Shown here one piece after another: positions 9,260 to 16,379 of a stretch of 64,000 bases of DNA. Under the pieces are notes generated by a model. That model made no database searches, was not told the DNA's origin, and saw only the letters and a program-made list of their open reading frames with translations. The stretch spans positions 68,503-132,502 of the forward strand of contig DASXVX010000016.1 in assembly GCA_036504075.1 (NCBI GenBank). Reading direction: 5' to 3'. Source of the stretch: DASXVX01 sp036504075 (GTDB taxonomy: Bacteria; Bacillota; Sulfobacillia; Symbiobacteriales; Symbiobacteriaceae). Every line of letters begins with the position of its first letter. The first letter of the stretch is position 1. Position numbers and translations under genes: made by a program.

Positions 9260-10228
9260 CTACCCTAGTAGATTCTTGAACTCCTGTGTCAGCAGCGGCA
9301 CGACCTCGAACAGGTCCCCAATGATGCCGTAATCGGCTACCTTAAAAATCGGCGCCTCCGGGTCCTTGTTGATCGCCACGATCACCTTGGCGGCGGACAT
9401 GCCGGCCAGGTGCTGAATGGCGCCCGAGATGCCGCAGGCAATATAGAGGTCCGGCGTAACCGTTTTGCCGGTCTGGCCGACCTGCATGGCGTAATCACAG
9501 TAGCCGGCGTCAGCCGCCGCCCGGGAGGCGCCCACGGCGGCGCCCAGGACTCCCGCCAGTTCGTAGAGCGGCTTGAAGCCGTCGGCGCTCTTCACGCCGC
9601 GTCCGCCCGAGACGACGACCTTTGCGGCCGTCAGGTCGACGCCGGTCAACGCCTTGCGCATGACCTCCTTGACCACCGTCCGCAGATCAGCCGCCGGGGC
9701 CGCCAACTCGGTGACGGAGCCGGTCCGGCCCGGGTCGGCGGCCAGGGCGCTGATGTTGTTCGGCCGAATGGTGGCGACCGCAATACCTTCCTTGATGATA
9801 CGGGTCTCAAACGCCTTGCCGGCGTAGACCGGCCGGGTGAAGACCGCCACCCCGCCCTCGACCTTCAGGTCGGTGACGTCCGTGATCATGCCGGCCGCGT
9901 TGCGCATGGCGAACCGGGGGGCAAGATCCCGGCCGATGCCGGTGTGACCCATGAAGACCGCTTCCGGCTTTTCGGCCAGACAGACCGCCTGCAGAGCGCC
10001 GGTCCAGCCCTCGGGGGTGTAGTTCTGAAGGTGATCGCCCGTTACGACGACGACCTTGTCGGCGCCCCGTTGAATCAACTCATTCGCGAAGGCCGCGTCC
10101 GCCCCGATCAGGGCAGCGGTCACCGAGCCGCCTTCCGCCACGGTCCGGCCGGCGGCGATGCATTCAAAGGAGACGGGGCGCAGGGCGCCACCCCGGACTT
10201 CCGCCAGTACGAGCACATTCTTTGCCAT
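9260..10228 (-). CDS. etfA: Electron transfer flavoprotein alpha subunit
   Basis: FAD-binding subunit that, with EtfB, takes electrons from acyl-CoA dehydrogenase. Length is 322 residues, normal for EtfA. The C-terminal FAD domain is clear: VVSGGRGVKS about residue 205, QVGQTGKTVTPDLYIACGISG about 250, and IVAINKDPEAPIFKVADYGI near 288. The start is ATG with GGGAGGG upstream. It follows etfB with only a 15-base gap and precedes fadN. Association with fadNAE and FadR points to use in beta-oxidation rather than in electron bifurcation. Confidence 0.95.
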   Translation of the reverse strand: MAKNVLVLAEVRGGALRPVSFECIAAGRTVAEGGSVTAALIGADAAFANELIQRGADKVVVVTGDHLQNYTPEGWTGALQAVCLAEKPEAVFMGHTGIGRDLAPRFAMRNAAGMITDVTDLKVEGGVAVFTRPVYAGKAFETRIIKEGIAVATIRPNNISALAADPGRTGSVTELAAPAADLRTVVKEVMRKALTGVDLTAAKVVVSGGRGVKSADGFKPLYELAGVLGAAVGASRAAADAGYCDYAMQVGQTGKTVTPDLYIACGISGAIQHLAGMSAAKVIVAINKDPEAPIFKVADYGIIGDLFEVVPLLTQEFKNLLG

Positions 10229-10243
10229 CGCTTTCGCCCTCCC

Positions 10244-10999
10244 TTATAGGACCTTGGCTTCGCCGCGGAGCAGCTCGACCAACTGCTTGGCCTGTTCGGC
10301 CGGCGTACCCTTGAGCGTGGTGTTCCGGCGGTTCTGCCGGGCCTGGAAAACCGAGGTGACTTCCGTGCGGGCGGTAGCCGCGACGCCCAGTTCGGCCGGC
10401 GTCACGCGGGCGATGGTCTTCCGCTTGGCCTTCATGATGCCGGGCACCGACGGATAGCGGGGTTCGTTGAGGCCCTGCTGGGCCGTTACCAGTGCGGGCA
10501 AGGGCACCTCCAGCACTTCGGTGTCGCCCTCCGCGTCACGGTGAACCGTGGCCTTGCCGCCGCTCACTTCCAACTTCAGGGCCGCCGCCACGTGGGGAAT
10601 GTTCAGCACTTCGGCCAGCCGGACGGCCGTCTGGCCGGCGCCGGTATCGACCGAGACATTGCCCGCCAGAACGATGTCGAATGCCTTCGTCTTCGCCCAG
10701 GCTCCCAGCAGCTCGGCCGTTACGAACTCGTCGCCGCCGGCCGGCGCCCCGATCAGGACCGCCTCGTCGGCGCCCATGGCCAACGCCCGGCGCAGCGCCT
10801 CTTCCGTCTTATCAGGTCCGACGGAGAGCACCGTCACCGTGCCGCCATGCGCCTCCCGGAGCTTTAGCCCTTCCTCCACGGCATACTCGTCGTAAGGGTT
10901 GATCACCATGGTCACGTCGTCATCCATGATGCGCCCGTCTTTGACGGTAACCTTGGCCTCCGTATCAAACGTTTGTTTGAGTAGAATCAAAATCTCCAT
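10244..10999 (-). CDS. etfB: Electron transfer flavoprotein beta subunit
   Basis: The AMP-binding partner of EtfA, 251 residues. Recognisable features are the N-terminal ILILLKQTFDTEAKV strand-loop, VINPYDEYAVEEGL near residue 33, a central TVTVLSVGPDKTEEALRRALAMGAD segment and the ETF-beta signature LAGNVSVDTGAGQT at about 108-121. The ATG lies 10 bases behind AAGGAGGAG. It is directly downstream of the TetR-type regulator and upstream of etfA, the same arrangement as fadR-(fadB)-etfB-etfA in Bacillus. Confidence 0.95.
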   Translation of the reverse strand: MEILILLKQTFDTEAKVTVKDGRIMDDDVTMVINPYDEYAVEEGLKLREAHGGTVTVLSVGPDKTEEALRRALAMGADEAVLIGAPAGGDEFVTAELLGAWAKTKAFDIVLAGNVSVDTGAGQTAVRLAEVLNIPHVAAALKLEVSGGKATVHRDAEGDTEVLEVPLPALVTAQQGLNEPRYPSVPGIMKAKRKTIARVTPAELGVAATARTEVTSVFQARQNRRNTTLKGTPAEQAKQLVELLRGEAKVL

Positions 11000-11017
11000 A
11001 CGCTGCGGCCCTCCTCC

Positions 11018-11617
11018 TTACGTTTCCGGTCCAGATTCACAGACCCCGCCCGCAATCAGCTGAAACGTTACATCGGCCAGCGCCACCAGATCGAAGCCGA
11101 ACCCGGACACCACCCAGGCTGTAACCGATTGGTCCAGCGTACCGAAAACCAGGTTGCGGATCTGCCGGGGATCGACGGACGGGTGAAAAACCCCCGCCCG
11201 CTGTCCCTCTTCGACAATCTCGTCGATCACCTGGAAGTAACCTTTCATGATCTGGCTGATCTGTTGTTGCACCGAGGTGTCCGCCTGCCGCATTTCAATC
11301 TGCGTCACCACCGCCAGATCCCGCCGGCTGCCCAACTCCCCGAGGTGATGCCCAATGAACCGGCGCAGCTTCTCCCGCGGGTCTGTCGCTTGCGGCAGGG
11401 AACTGCGGGCCTGCTCGATCAACATGCCCAGCCGGTCCCGAAAGAGGCAGACCAGGAGGTCGGGCTTGTTCTTGAAGTAGAGGTAGACCGTGCCGGCCGC
11501 TACCCCGGCTTCGGCTGCGATGCGGGAGATTTGGGCGCCATGGTAGCCCTGTCGGGCGAAGACGGTCTGCGCCGCATCCAGGATGGCCACGTACTTATCC
11601 CCGCTGCGGACAGTCAA
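11018..11617 (-). CDS. fadR: TetR-family regulator of fatty-acid degradation, FadR/YsiA type
   Basis: TetR-family repressor expected to sense long-chain acyl-CoA and control the cluster. The HTH is clear (ILDAAQTVFARQGYHGAQIS, then RIAAEAGVAAGTVYLYFKNK), and the first 60 residues closely resemble Bacillus FadR. I place the start at TTG 11617, 9 bases behind GGAGGAGG, giving 199 residues. An upstream ATG (11674) has no ribosome site and overlaps the operator at 11660-11677. Genes etfB, etfA and fadNAE follow, suggesting autoregulation and control of the whole set. The effector is inferred from family, not seen. Confidence 0.85.
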   Translation of the reverse strand: MTVRSGDKYVAILDAAQTVFARQGYHGAQISRIAAEAGVAAGTVYLYFKNKPDLLVCLFRDRLGMLIEQARSSLPQATDPREKLRRFIGHHLGELGSRRDLAVVTQIEMRQADTSVQQQISQIMKGYFQVIDEIVEEGQRAGVFHPSVDPRQIRNLVFGTLDQSVTAWVVSGFGFDLVALADVTFQLIAGGVCESGPET

Positions 11618-11659
11618 CCCGACCACCTCCTCCGGCTGACCGATCACGGTTTTGCCTGA

Positions 11660-11677
11660 TGAATGAACCGCCATTCA
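11660..11677. promoter_or_regulatory. FadR-box-like operator
   Basis: TGAATGAACCGCCATTCA, an inverted repeat with perfect 6-base arms. It matches the published Bacillus FadR consensus TGAATGANTANTCATTCA in length and arms. It lies 43-60 bases upstream of the TTG start of the regulator. No second copy was found before etfB or fadN. Confidence 0.75.
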
Positions 11678-11786
11678 GTTGCTCTATCGTATTCGCAGCA
11701 CTCCGAAGGGAGTCCTCCTTTTTCGCATGTGTAGACTAAGTTATTATAATCACATGTCCGACCGGCGGAAGATCGGCCGGGAGGAC

Positions 11787-11819
11787 AAAAAAAGACCCCG
11801 CCCTGTTTTGGGGCGGAGT
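11787..11819 (-). terminator. Intrinsic terminator of the ferredoxin gene
   Basis: On the minus strand ACTCCGCCC-caaaaca-GGGCGGGGT with one G-U pair, followed by C and seven T. It lies 36 bases past the ferredoxin stop. Confidence 0.75.
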
Positions 11820-11855
11820 GCTTTGGGTTTTTGTCGAGAGATGCGCCAGAGCGGA

Positions 11856-12065
11856 CTAACGGCCTGTGATCAGGGAGTTCGGGCAAACATCCCCGCAAGA
11901 CTTGCAGTAGTGGCAACGCCCCAGGTCGAGCGACCAGAAGCGGTCTCGATACTGCAAGGCTCCTGTCGGACATGCTCGCACGCACTGTAAACAGAGGCTG
12001 CACGGCTTGACTTCCGCTTCCTCCTCCACAGCGCCGGAGGGTGTCGACATCCGTGTGACGCTCAC
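11856..12065 (-). CDS. 2[4Fe-4S] bacterial-type ferredoxin
   Basis: Small electron carrier of 69 residues. Two cluster motifs are visible, CSLCLQCVRACP (residues 22-33) and CHYCKSCGDVCP (50-61), each CxxCxxCxxxCP. A hydrophilic 20-residue N-terminal extension precedes them. The start is GTG, 10 bases after GGAGG. It is a single-gene unit closed by a terminator, with no obvious partner enzyme next to it. Redox partner unknown. Confidence 0.85.
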   Translation of the reverse strand: MSVTRMSTPSGAVEEEAEVKPCSLCLQCVRACPTGALQYRDRFWSLDLGRCHYCKSCGDVCPNSLITGR

Positions 12066-12168
12066 AATACTGACACCTCCAGCGGGCGGTGGTCTGCTTC
12101 AAGCATACCACGGGCGGTACCCGCTGTTAATCGCCGGAAAGCCCGTGAAAGGTGCTAGGGCGCAGAGT

Positions 12169-13770
12169 CTAAAGCGCAACGACTGTACGCCGGGTTACCA
12201 CCGGATGCTGCCGGTTGAGCGAATACCCCGGCTCGCCATCGGCCGTGGTGCTGTGCGCCAGAATCTGATGGGTAACCAGCAACGCCAGCCAATCGTCGTG
12301 GTCGGGCAGTTCCCCCGCCAGGTGCTCAATAAGGGCCGTGTCCAGGACCTCCCGAGTGACGACATCCCGCTCACTGTAGATTCGCATCAGCAGATCCAGC
12401 ACCGAATCCCGCAGGGAGAGCGTCTCCTGAACCAGCGGATTGTCAACCTGGAGATAGGCCCCCGTGGTCGGCCGGCTGCCAAACTGGTTCGGCTGCTGAC
12501 GGATTACGACTTGGCCGGACTCGTTGGCGATGCGGATGGCCCGCTCCATCTCCCGCTGGCCGTAAATGGCCAGTTGCTGCCGTAACAGGCCCATGGACAT
12601 CCACAGATACCCGGTCCGGGTCAGGTAATGATCCATATGGATAATCAGCCGCCGGACCATGGGCGTGAAGTCTTCCCCGGGCACGACCTGTTGGACGAGC
12701 GAGTGCTCTTCGGACAGGAAGAGGGCCGATGTGGGGAACTCCGGGTTCTTGGGGTTCTCCTTGCGCTCCAGACGGAGGATGCCCTCGGCAATGCACAAGT
12801 CGATCCAGGCCCGGCGCTCACCCTCGCCCGCCGGCCCCTGGGGCATGCACGGGTCGCCTGCCAGAGCCTTGTCCAGGAGGCCGTACGCCACCCAGTTAGC
12901 CCCCGGCATGGAGCCGAGGATCTGGCGCATTTGATAGATGACCCGGGCGATCGACCTCAGAGTATGCTTGACGGTGGCGTTCTCTTTCTTCAGGAGAATG
13001 AAGGTAGTTTCGGTGCCGGGCCGCTTTGGGTTAGGCTGTTTCTTGGTTTCGAGAATGCCTTCTTCCAGGCATTTTACGATGAGCAGGCGTCGCTGCTCGC
13101 TGTCTTCGCCAAACAGGTTCGACGTGGACATTTCGTGCATGAGGGTGAGGAATGGCACCTGGACCCACCCCCGTGACAGCATGACATGCTCGCCCCGGAC
13201 GATCAGTGCGCGGGTGGCTGCGTCCTTGGAAGGGGGGCCTTCTGGTCGGACCGGCGGCCTGGGAATGCCGTTGTCGGCGTGTGCGCCCGAACTGGGCACG
13301 ATCCCGTGGCACGCCAGCAGCGTCTGAACGTTTACCAACTCGGCTACTCGGGCGGAGAGCCGGTTGCTGATGGACCCTTCCACGCCCCAGACGACGACCC
13401 GCTTCGACTCCTGCTGGAGTATGCGAATCACGTGGACGAAGTCACCGTCGCCGGTGACTAATATGAACGTATCGGCGTCACGCCCGGGGATCCGCAGAAA
13501 CTCCTGGATCTGCAGGCTCATGACCAAGTCGGCGTTATCCTTGCGGCCGCCTTCTACATATTCGGGTTTAATATCATGGCGGTCAAAGACCGACATCGCT
13601 TCGGGAAAGATATCCCACGGAGCGTATGCACGAGCGTAGACCACTTCCCCGAACTTCATGGCTTCGGCCTTGAAGGTCTCAGCTAGCTGTTTATGGGTTG
13701 TGTTGATATTCTGGCCACGCAGTGACTTGAAGACGTTTTCATAATCAATGAAAAGTGCACAGGTTGCCAC
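12169..13770 (-). CDS. NYN-domain (LabA/DUF88-like) protein with four repeated C-terminal modules
   Basis: 533 residues starting at GTG, 8 bases after GGAGGT. Residues 1-155 are a NYN/PIN-like fold: FIDYEN with Asp9, NADLVMSLQ with Asp about 80, and LVTGDGDFVHV with Asp about 107-109. These acidic residues form the metal site of NYN nucleases, so RNA cleavage is plausible. The remainder has about four similar modules. Each ends in a pattern of G-I/V-L, a basic stretch, N-P-x-x-P-like residues, a beta strand and a hydrophobic V (EGILETKKQPNPKRP, EGILRLERKENPKNP, SGQVVIRQQPNQFGS, HQILAHSTTADGEPG). I infer winged-helix RNA/DNA-binding units of the LOTUS/OST-HTH kind. It is monocistronic and its target is unknown. 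Confidence 0.8.
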   Translation of the reverse strand: MATCALFIDYENVFKSLRGQNINTTHKQLAETFKAEAMKFGEVVYARAYAPWDIFPEAMSVFDRHDIKPEYVEGGRKDNADLVMSLQIQEFLRIPGRDADTFILVTGDGDFVHVIRILQQESKRVVVWGVEGSISNRLSARVAELVNVQTLLACHGIVPSSGAHADNGIPRPPVRPEGPPSKDAATRALIVRGEHVMLSRGWVQVPFLTLMHEMSTSNLFGEDSEQRRLLIVKCLEEGILETKKQPNPKRPGTETTFILLKKENATVKHTLRSIARVIYQMRQILGSMPGANWVAYGLLDKALAGDPCMPQGPAGEGERRAWIDLCIAEGILRLERKENPKNPEFPTSALFLSEEHSLVQQVVPGEDFTPMVRRLIIHMDHYLTRTGYLWMSMGLLRQQLAIYGQREMERAIRIANESGQVVIRQQPNQFGSRPTTGAYLQVDNPLVQETLSLRDSVLDLLMRIYSERDVVTREVLDTALIEHLAGELPDHDDWLALLVTHQILAHSTTADGEPGYSLNRQHPVVTRRTVVAL

Positions 13771-13975
13771 CAGTCATTACCTCCATCTATATTTACCCGA
13801 GCCCACGCCGGTGTTGTTTCAGTATAGAACCCCGGAAGGAGGCCGGCGGCGTTCCGCCCACACTCCCGGAAATTTGGTAGACGTGCAATGCGTATTCGGT
13901 GTTCGGCGTGATTTTACCTGTTGGGCAACTCGTCAAAATCACGTGGATTTCGTTAGAAGCTTAACCCGCGGTTGC

Positions 13976-14040
13976 GGCATTGAAATGTGGCATTGAAATG
14001 TGGCATTGAAATGTGGCATTGATATGTGGCATTGAAATGT
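13976..14040. repeat. Tandem repeat, five copies of a 13-bp unit
   Basis: GGCATTGAAATGT repeated five times; the fourth copy reads GGCATTGATATGT. It lies in the 305-base gap between two genes reading away from each other (NYN at 13770, membrane protein at 14076). The rest of the gap holds no recognisable gene. The array ends 20 bases before the ribosome site of the plus-strand gene, so it is a candidate protein-binding array. Confidence 0.85.
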
Positions 14041-14075
14041 GGCTGAAACGCAGGATTGAAAGGAGAGGCTGTTGG

Positions 14076-14396
14076 TTGCAAGGTTTTTGGGTCCTCATGC
14101 GGAAGCTGGCCACGGGATTTGGCGCCGGGCTCGTGGCCGTGCTGCTCGCCTGGGTGTTGGAATTGGCAGGCAACGATGGCCCGTCCGGGTCACGCATGAC
14201 CAAGATTCTGGCTATTGAGACTATAGTCGCACTAGTCCTCTTGGGAGCAATGGTGGTCTCTGTAGGGTGGGGACCCCTGTTCCGGTTGAAGCTCCAGAAC
14301 GAGGATTACGCCCGCCGGCAGTCCCTGATCCCCATCGTGCTCGCCTTGTCCCTCACGGTTTTGTCGGCATTTTTGCTACTCACACCGCCACCGTGA
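14076..14396 (+). CDS. Small hypothetical membrane protein
   Basis: 106 residues with three hydrophobic segments: about residues 12-26 (GAGLVAVLLAWVLELA), 43-62 (ILAIETIVALVLLGAMVVSV) and 83-103 (LIPIVLALSLTVLSAFLLL). I chose the TTG at 14076 because AGGAGAGG (14061-14068) is 7 bases upstream. The ATG at 14097 is 28 bases from that site, and an earlier ATG at 14013 lies inside the tandem repeat. No family recognised. Membrane location is inferred from hydrophobicity. Confidence 0.6.
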   Translation: MQGFWVLMRKLATGFGAGLVAVLLAWVLELAGNDGPSGSRMTKILAIETIVALVLLGAMVVSVGWGPLFRLKLQNEDYARRQSLIPIVLALSLTVLSAFLLLTPPP

Positions 14397-14472
14397 CCTG
14401 CGTCACGCTCCTTACTCACCGCCGGGCGGGACGGCCCTTTCATAGACCAAAGGGCACACGTGAAGTTAAGCA

Positions 14473-14545
14473 CAACCGGGGATAGAGTCGCCCGGTTGCC
14501 GCCTGCTATTCTGATGTCAGACGAGGTAAGAATTTCGTAACCTCG
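14473..14545. promoter_or_regulatory. Two inverted repeats before the DoxX-like gene
   Basis: CAACCGGG/CCCGGTTG (14473-14498, 10-base loop) and CGAGGT/ACCTCG (14522-14545, 12-base spacer) lie in the 208-base gap. The first could end the upstream small gene but lacks a T tract. The second could be an operator. TACAAT at about 14579 is a possible -10, but no good -35 was found. Confidence 0.3.
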
Positions 14546-14604
14546 CTGATGGTGAATCGCTTCCAGCTCCCGGATTTATTACAATCCTGCGAGGAGGAAT
14601 TATT

Positions 14605-15129
14605 GTGTTAGAGTATTTCAAGGGTGCGAAGGGCAGCTGGATGTGGGTGATCATTCGTCTGTGGCTCGGCTATAACTGGGTCCAGGCTGGCTGGCACAAG
14701 CTCTCCGGCGCCACTCCGTTCGACGCCTCTGGCTTCATCAAGGGCGGCATCGCTGGCTCCGTCCCGGCCAAGCCCGGTGCGAAGCCCACTATCCAGCCTT
14801 GGTGGGGCAACTTCCTGAAGAACTTCGCCCTGCCGAATACCGGCCTGTTTAACTTCCTCGTCATGTACGGCGAAATTCTCGTCGGTCTGGCCCTCCTGGT
14901 CGGCTTCGCCACCATCTTCGCCGCCTCCATGGGCTTCCTCATGAACTTCGCCTTCGTCATGAGCGGCTCCATCTCCACCAGCCCGGTCTATATGATTCTG
15001 CAGTTCGTCCTCGTCCTGGGTGGCGCCTACGCCGGCTACATCGGCGTGGACTACTGGTTCCGGCCCATGTACCGCAACTTCGTGGCCGGGCTCTTCGGCG
15101 GCGAAAAGACTGTCAAGAGCGCCGCGTAA
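14605..15129 (+). CDS. DoxX/DoxD-like membrane protein
   Basis: 174 residues starting at GTG, 5 bases after GAGGAGGAA. It has four hydrophobic segments, a conserved-looking first helix (WMWVIIRLWLGYNWVQAGWHKL), a second region MYGEILVGLALLVGFATIFAA and a C-terminal pair near MILQFVLVLGGAYAGYIGVDYW. This is the pattern of DoxX/DoxD proteins, four-helix membrane proteins linked in some organisms to quinone reduction with thiosulfate, and in Bacillus to redox stress. No redox cofactor motif is visible. The gene is alone between a control-like gap and a terminator, so its substrate is unknown. Confidence 0.75.
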   Translation: MLEYFKGAKGSWMWVIIRLWLGYNWVQAGWHKLSGATPFDASGFIKGGIAGSVPAKPGAKPTIQPWWGNFLKNFALPNTGLFNFLVMYGEILVGLALLVGFATIFAASMGFLMNFAFVMSGSISTSPVYMILQFVLVLGGAYAGYIGVDYWFRPMYRNFVAGLFGGEKTVKSAA

Positions 15130-15145
15130 CTTCCAACACCCACAA

Positions 15146-15175
15146 AAACGCCCTGACCAACCGGTCAGGGCGTTT
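15146..15175. terminator. Bidirectional terminator between DoxX and argF
   Basis: Perfect 13-bp stem AAACGCCCTGACC / GGTCAGGGCGTTT with an AACC loop. On the minus strand it is followed by TTGTG after five T, good for argF; on the plus strand it serves the DoxX gene. Confidence 0.85.
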
Positions 15176-15177
15176 CT

Positions 15178-15202
15178 TCGCGACTGACTCCGTCAGTCGC
15201 GA
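15178..15202. repeat. Palindromic element, copy 2
   Basis: TCGCGACTGAC-TCC-GTCAGTCGCGA, a perfect 11-bp stem with a 3-base loop, ending four bases before the argF stop codon. The same core recurs at 18209 and 18282 and, changed, at 3631. Confidence 0.75.
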
Positions 15203-15205
15203 GAA

Positions 15206-16138
15206 TCACATCACCAGGGCCAGGATCGCTTTCTGGACGTGCAGCCGGTTCTCGGCCTCATCGAAGATGACGGAGTGCGGCCCGTCGATTACTTCGGCGG
15301 AGACTTCCTCCCCCCGGTGGGCCGGCAAGCAGTGCAGGAAGAGCGATCCGTCGTTGGTCAGGTTCATGAGCTTTTGGTCCACCTGGAACCCCTGGAACCG
15401 CTTCAGCCGTTCCTGGGCCTCCGCCTCCTGGCCCATGCTGGCCCAGACGTCGGTGTAGACCACGTCGGCTCCCCGGGCGCCTTCGGCGGGGTCGTGGGTC
15501 ACGGTCACGGAGCCGCCGTAGACTTTTGCCACCGCCGCCGCCCGGCCTACGATCGCCGGGTCGGGCGTGTAGCCTTCCGGGCAGGCGATGACCACGTGCA
15601 TGCCGAACTTGGCGCCGCCGTCCAGCAGGCTGTGGGCCATGTTGTTGCCGTCGCCCACGTAGGTCAGCTTGAGGCCGCCCAGGCGGCCTTTTTTCTCCAG
15701 AACGGTAAAGAGGTCGGCCATTACCTGGCAGGGGTGCTCCTGGTCGGTGAGGCCGTTGATGACGGGAATGTCGGCGTATTTCGCCAGGTCGACCACGTCG
15801 GCGTGAGCGAATGTGCGGATCATGATGCCGTCCAAGTACCGGGAGAATATCCGGGCGGAGTCGGCGATGGTCTCGCCCCGGCGAAGCTGCAGGTCCTGGG
15901 CGGACAGAAAAATCCCGTAGCCGCCCAACTGCTGGATGCCCACCTCGAAAGAGAGCCGGGTCCGGGTGGACGCCTTGGAGAAATACATCCCGAGGGTCTT
16001 GCCCTTCAGGGGCTGATCCGGCGAACCGATCTTTTGTTTCAGTTTCAGCATGCGGGCGGTATCCAGGACTTGCTCCAGCTCCTCCCGGCCCCAATCGGCG
16101 ATGGAGATGAAGTCCCTTCCCTTGAGCGTCACGGCCAT
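15206..16138 (-). CDS. argF: Ornithine carbamoyltransferase
   Basis: Makes citrulline from carbamoyl phosphate and ornithine in arginine synthesis, in the cytoplasm. It has the carbamoyl phosphate site STRTR (about 57-61), DQEHPCQVMADLF with HPCQ about 134, a Rossmann strand LTYVGDGNNMAHSL, and the ornithine/catalytic loop FLHCLPAHRG with the essential Cys. Length is 310 residues, normal for OTCase. I start at ATG 16138, 10 bases behind GGAGG, rather than at the 19-codon longer form. It is monocistronic with ARG-box-like sequence upstream. The HCLP motif argues against aspartate carbamoyltransferase. Confidence 0.95.
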   Translation of the reverse strand: MAVTLKGRDFISIADWGREELEQVLDTARMLKLKQKIGSPDQPLKGKTLGMYFSKASTRTRLSFEVGIQQLGGYGIFLSAQDLQLRRGETIADSARIFSRYLDGIMIRTFAHADVVDLAKYADIPVINGLTDQEHPCQVMADLFTVLEKKGRLGGLKLTYVGDGNNMAHSLLDGGAKFGMHVVIACPEGYTPDPAIVGRAAAVAKVYGGSVTVTHDPAEGARGADVVYTDVWASMGQEAEAQERLKRFQGFQVDQKLMNLTNDGSLFLHCLPAHRGEEVSAEVIDGPHSVIFDEAENRLHVQKAILALVM

Positions 16139-16179
16139 GAAGTTTGCGCCTCCGGTCTCTTGATGTCCAACAGTGTATC

Positions 16180-16212
16180 GCATATTTATACACAATGCAA
16201 GAATAAATATGC
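16180..16212. promoter_or_regulatory. ARG-box-like inverted repeat upstream of argF
   Basis: GCATATTTAT and ATAAATATGC form perfect 10-base arms around a 13-base spacer. Each arm resembles the AT-rich ArgR/AhrC half-site (TGAATAAATATTCA-like). The element lies 42-74 bases upstream of the ATG, where repression would be effective. ArgR itself is not in the window. Confidence 0.55.
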
Positions 16213-16316
16213 AACTTCCCTGGATGCCTCTGGCTGACCAGTCGTAGCCTGCGGGGTGTACATGGTTCAGTCTTTCCCGACCGCCCCGAGATTACCGGGC
16301 CATCGCGCCTGCACAA

Positions 16317-16366
16317 GAAACCGGCCGGATGGCCCGCTGTTGCAGGGGCACATCGCGGCCGGTTTC
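16317..16366 (-). terminator. Hairpin downstream of the LigB-AMMECR1 gene
   Basis: Perfect 11-bp arms GAAACCGGCCG / CGGCCGGTTTC with a 28-base loop, 13 bases past the stop codon. The T tract is short (TTTCTTG), so termination is likely but not certain. Confidence 0.5.
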
Positions 16367-16379
16367 GGCGTAACGAAGG

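Noticed and set aside
13976..14040. CRISPR array
   Set aside because: Units of 13 bp are directly adjacent with no spacers; it is a simple tandem repeat.
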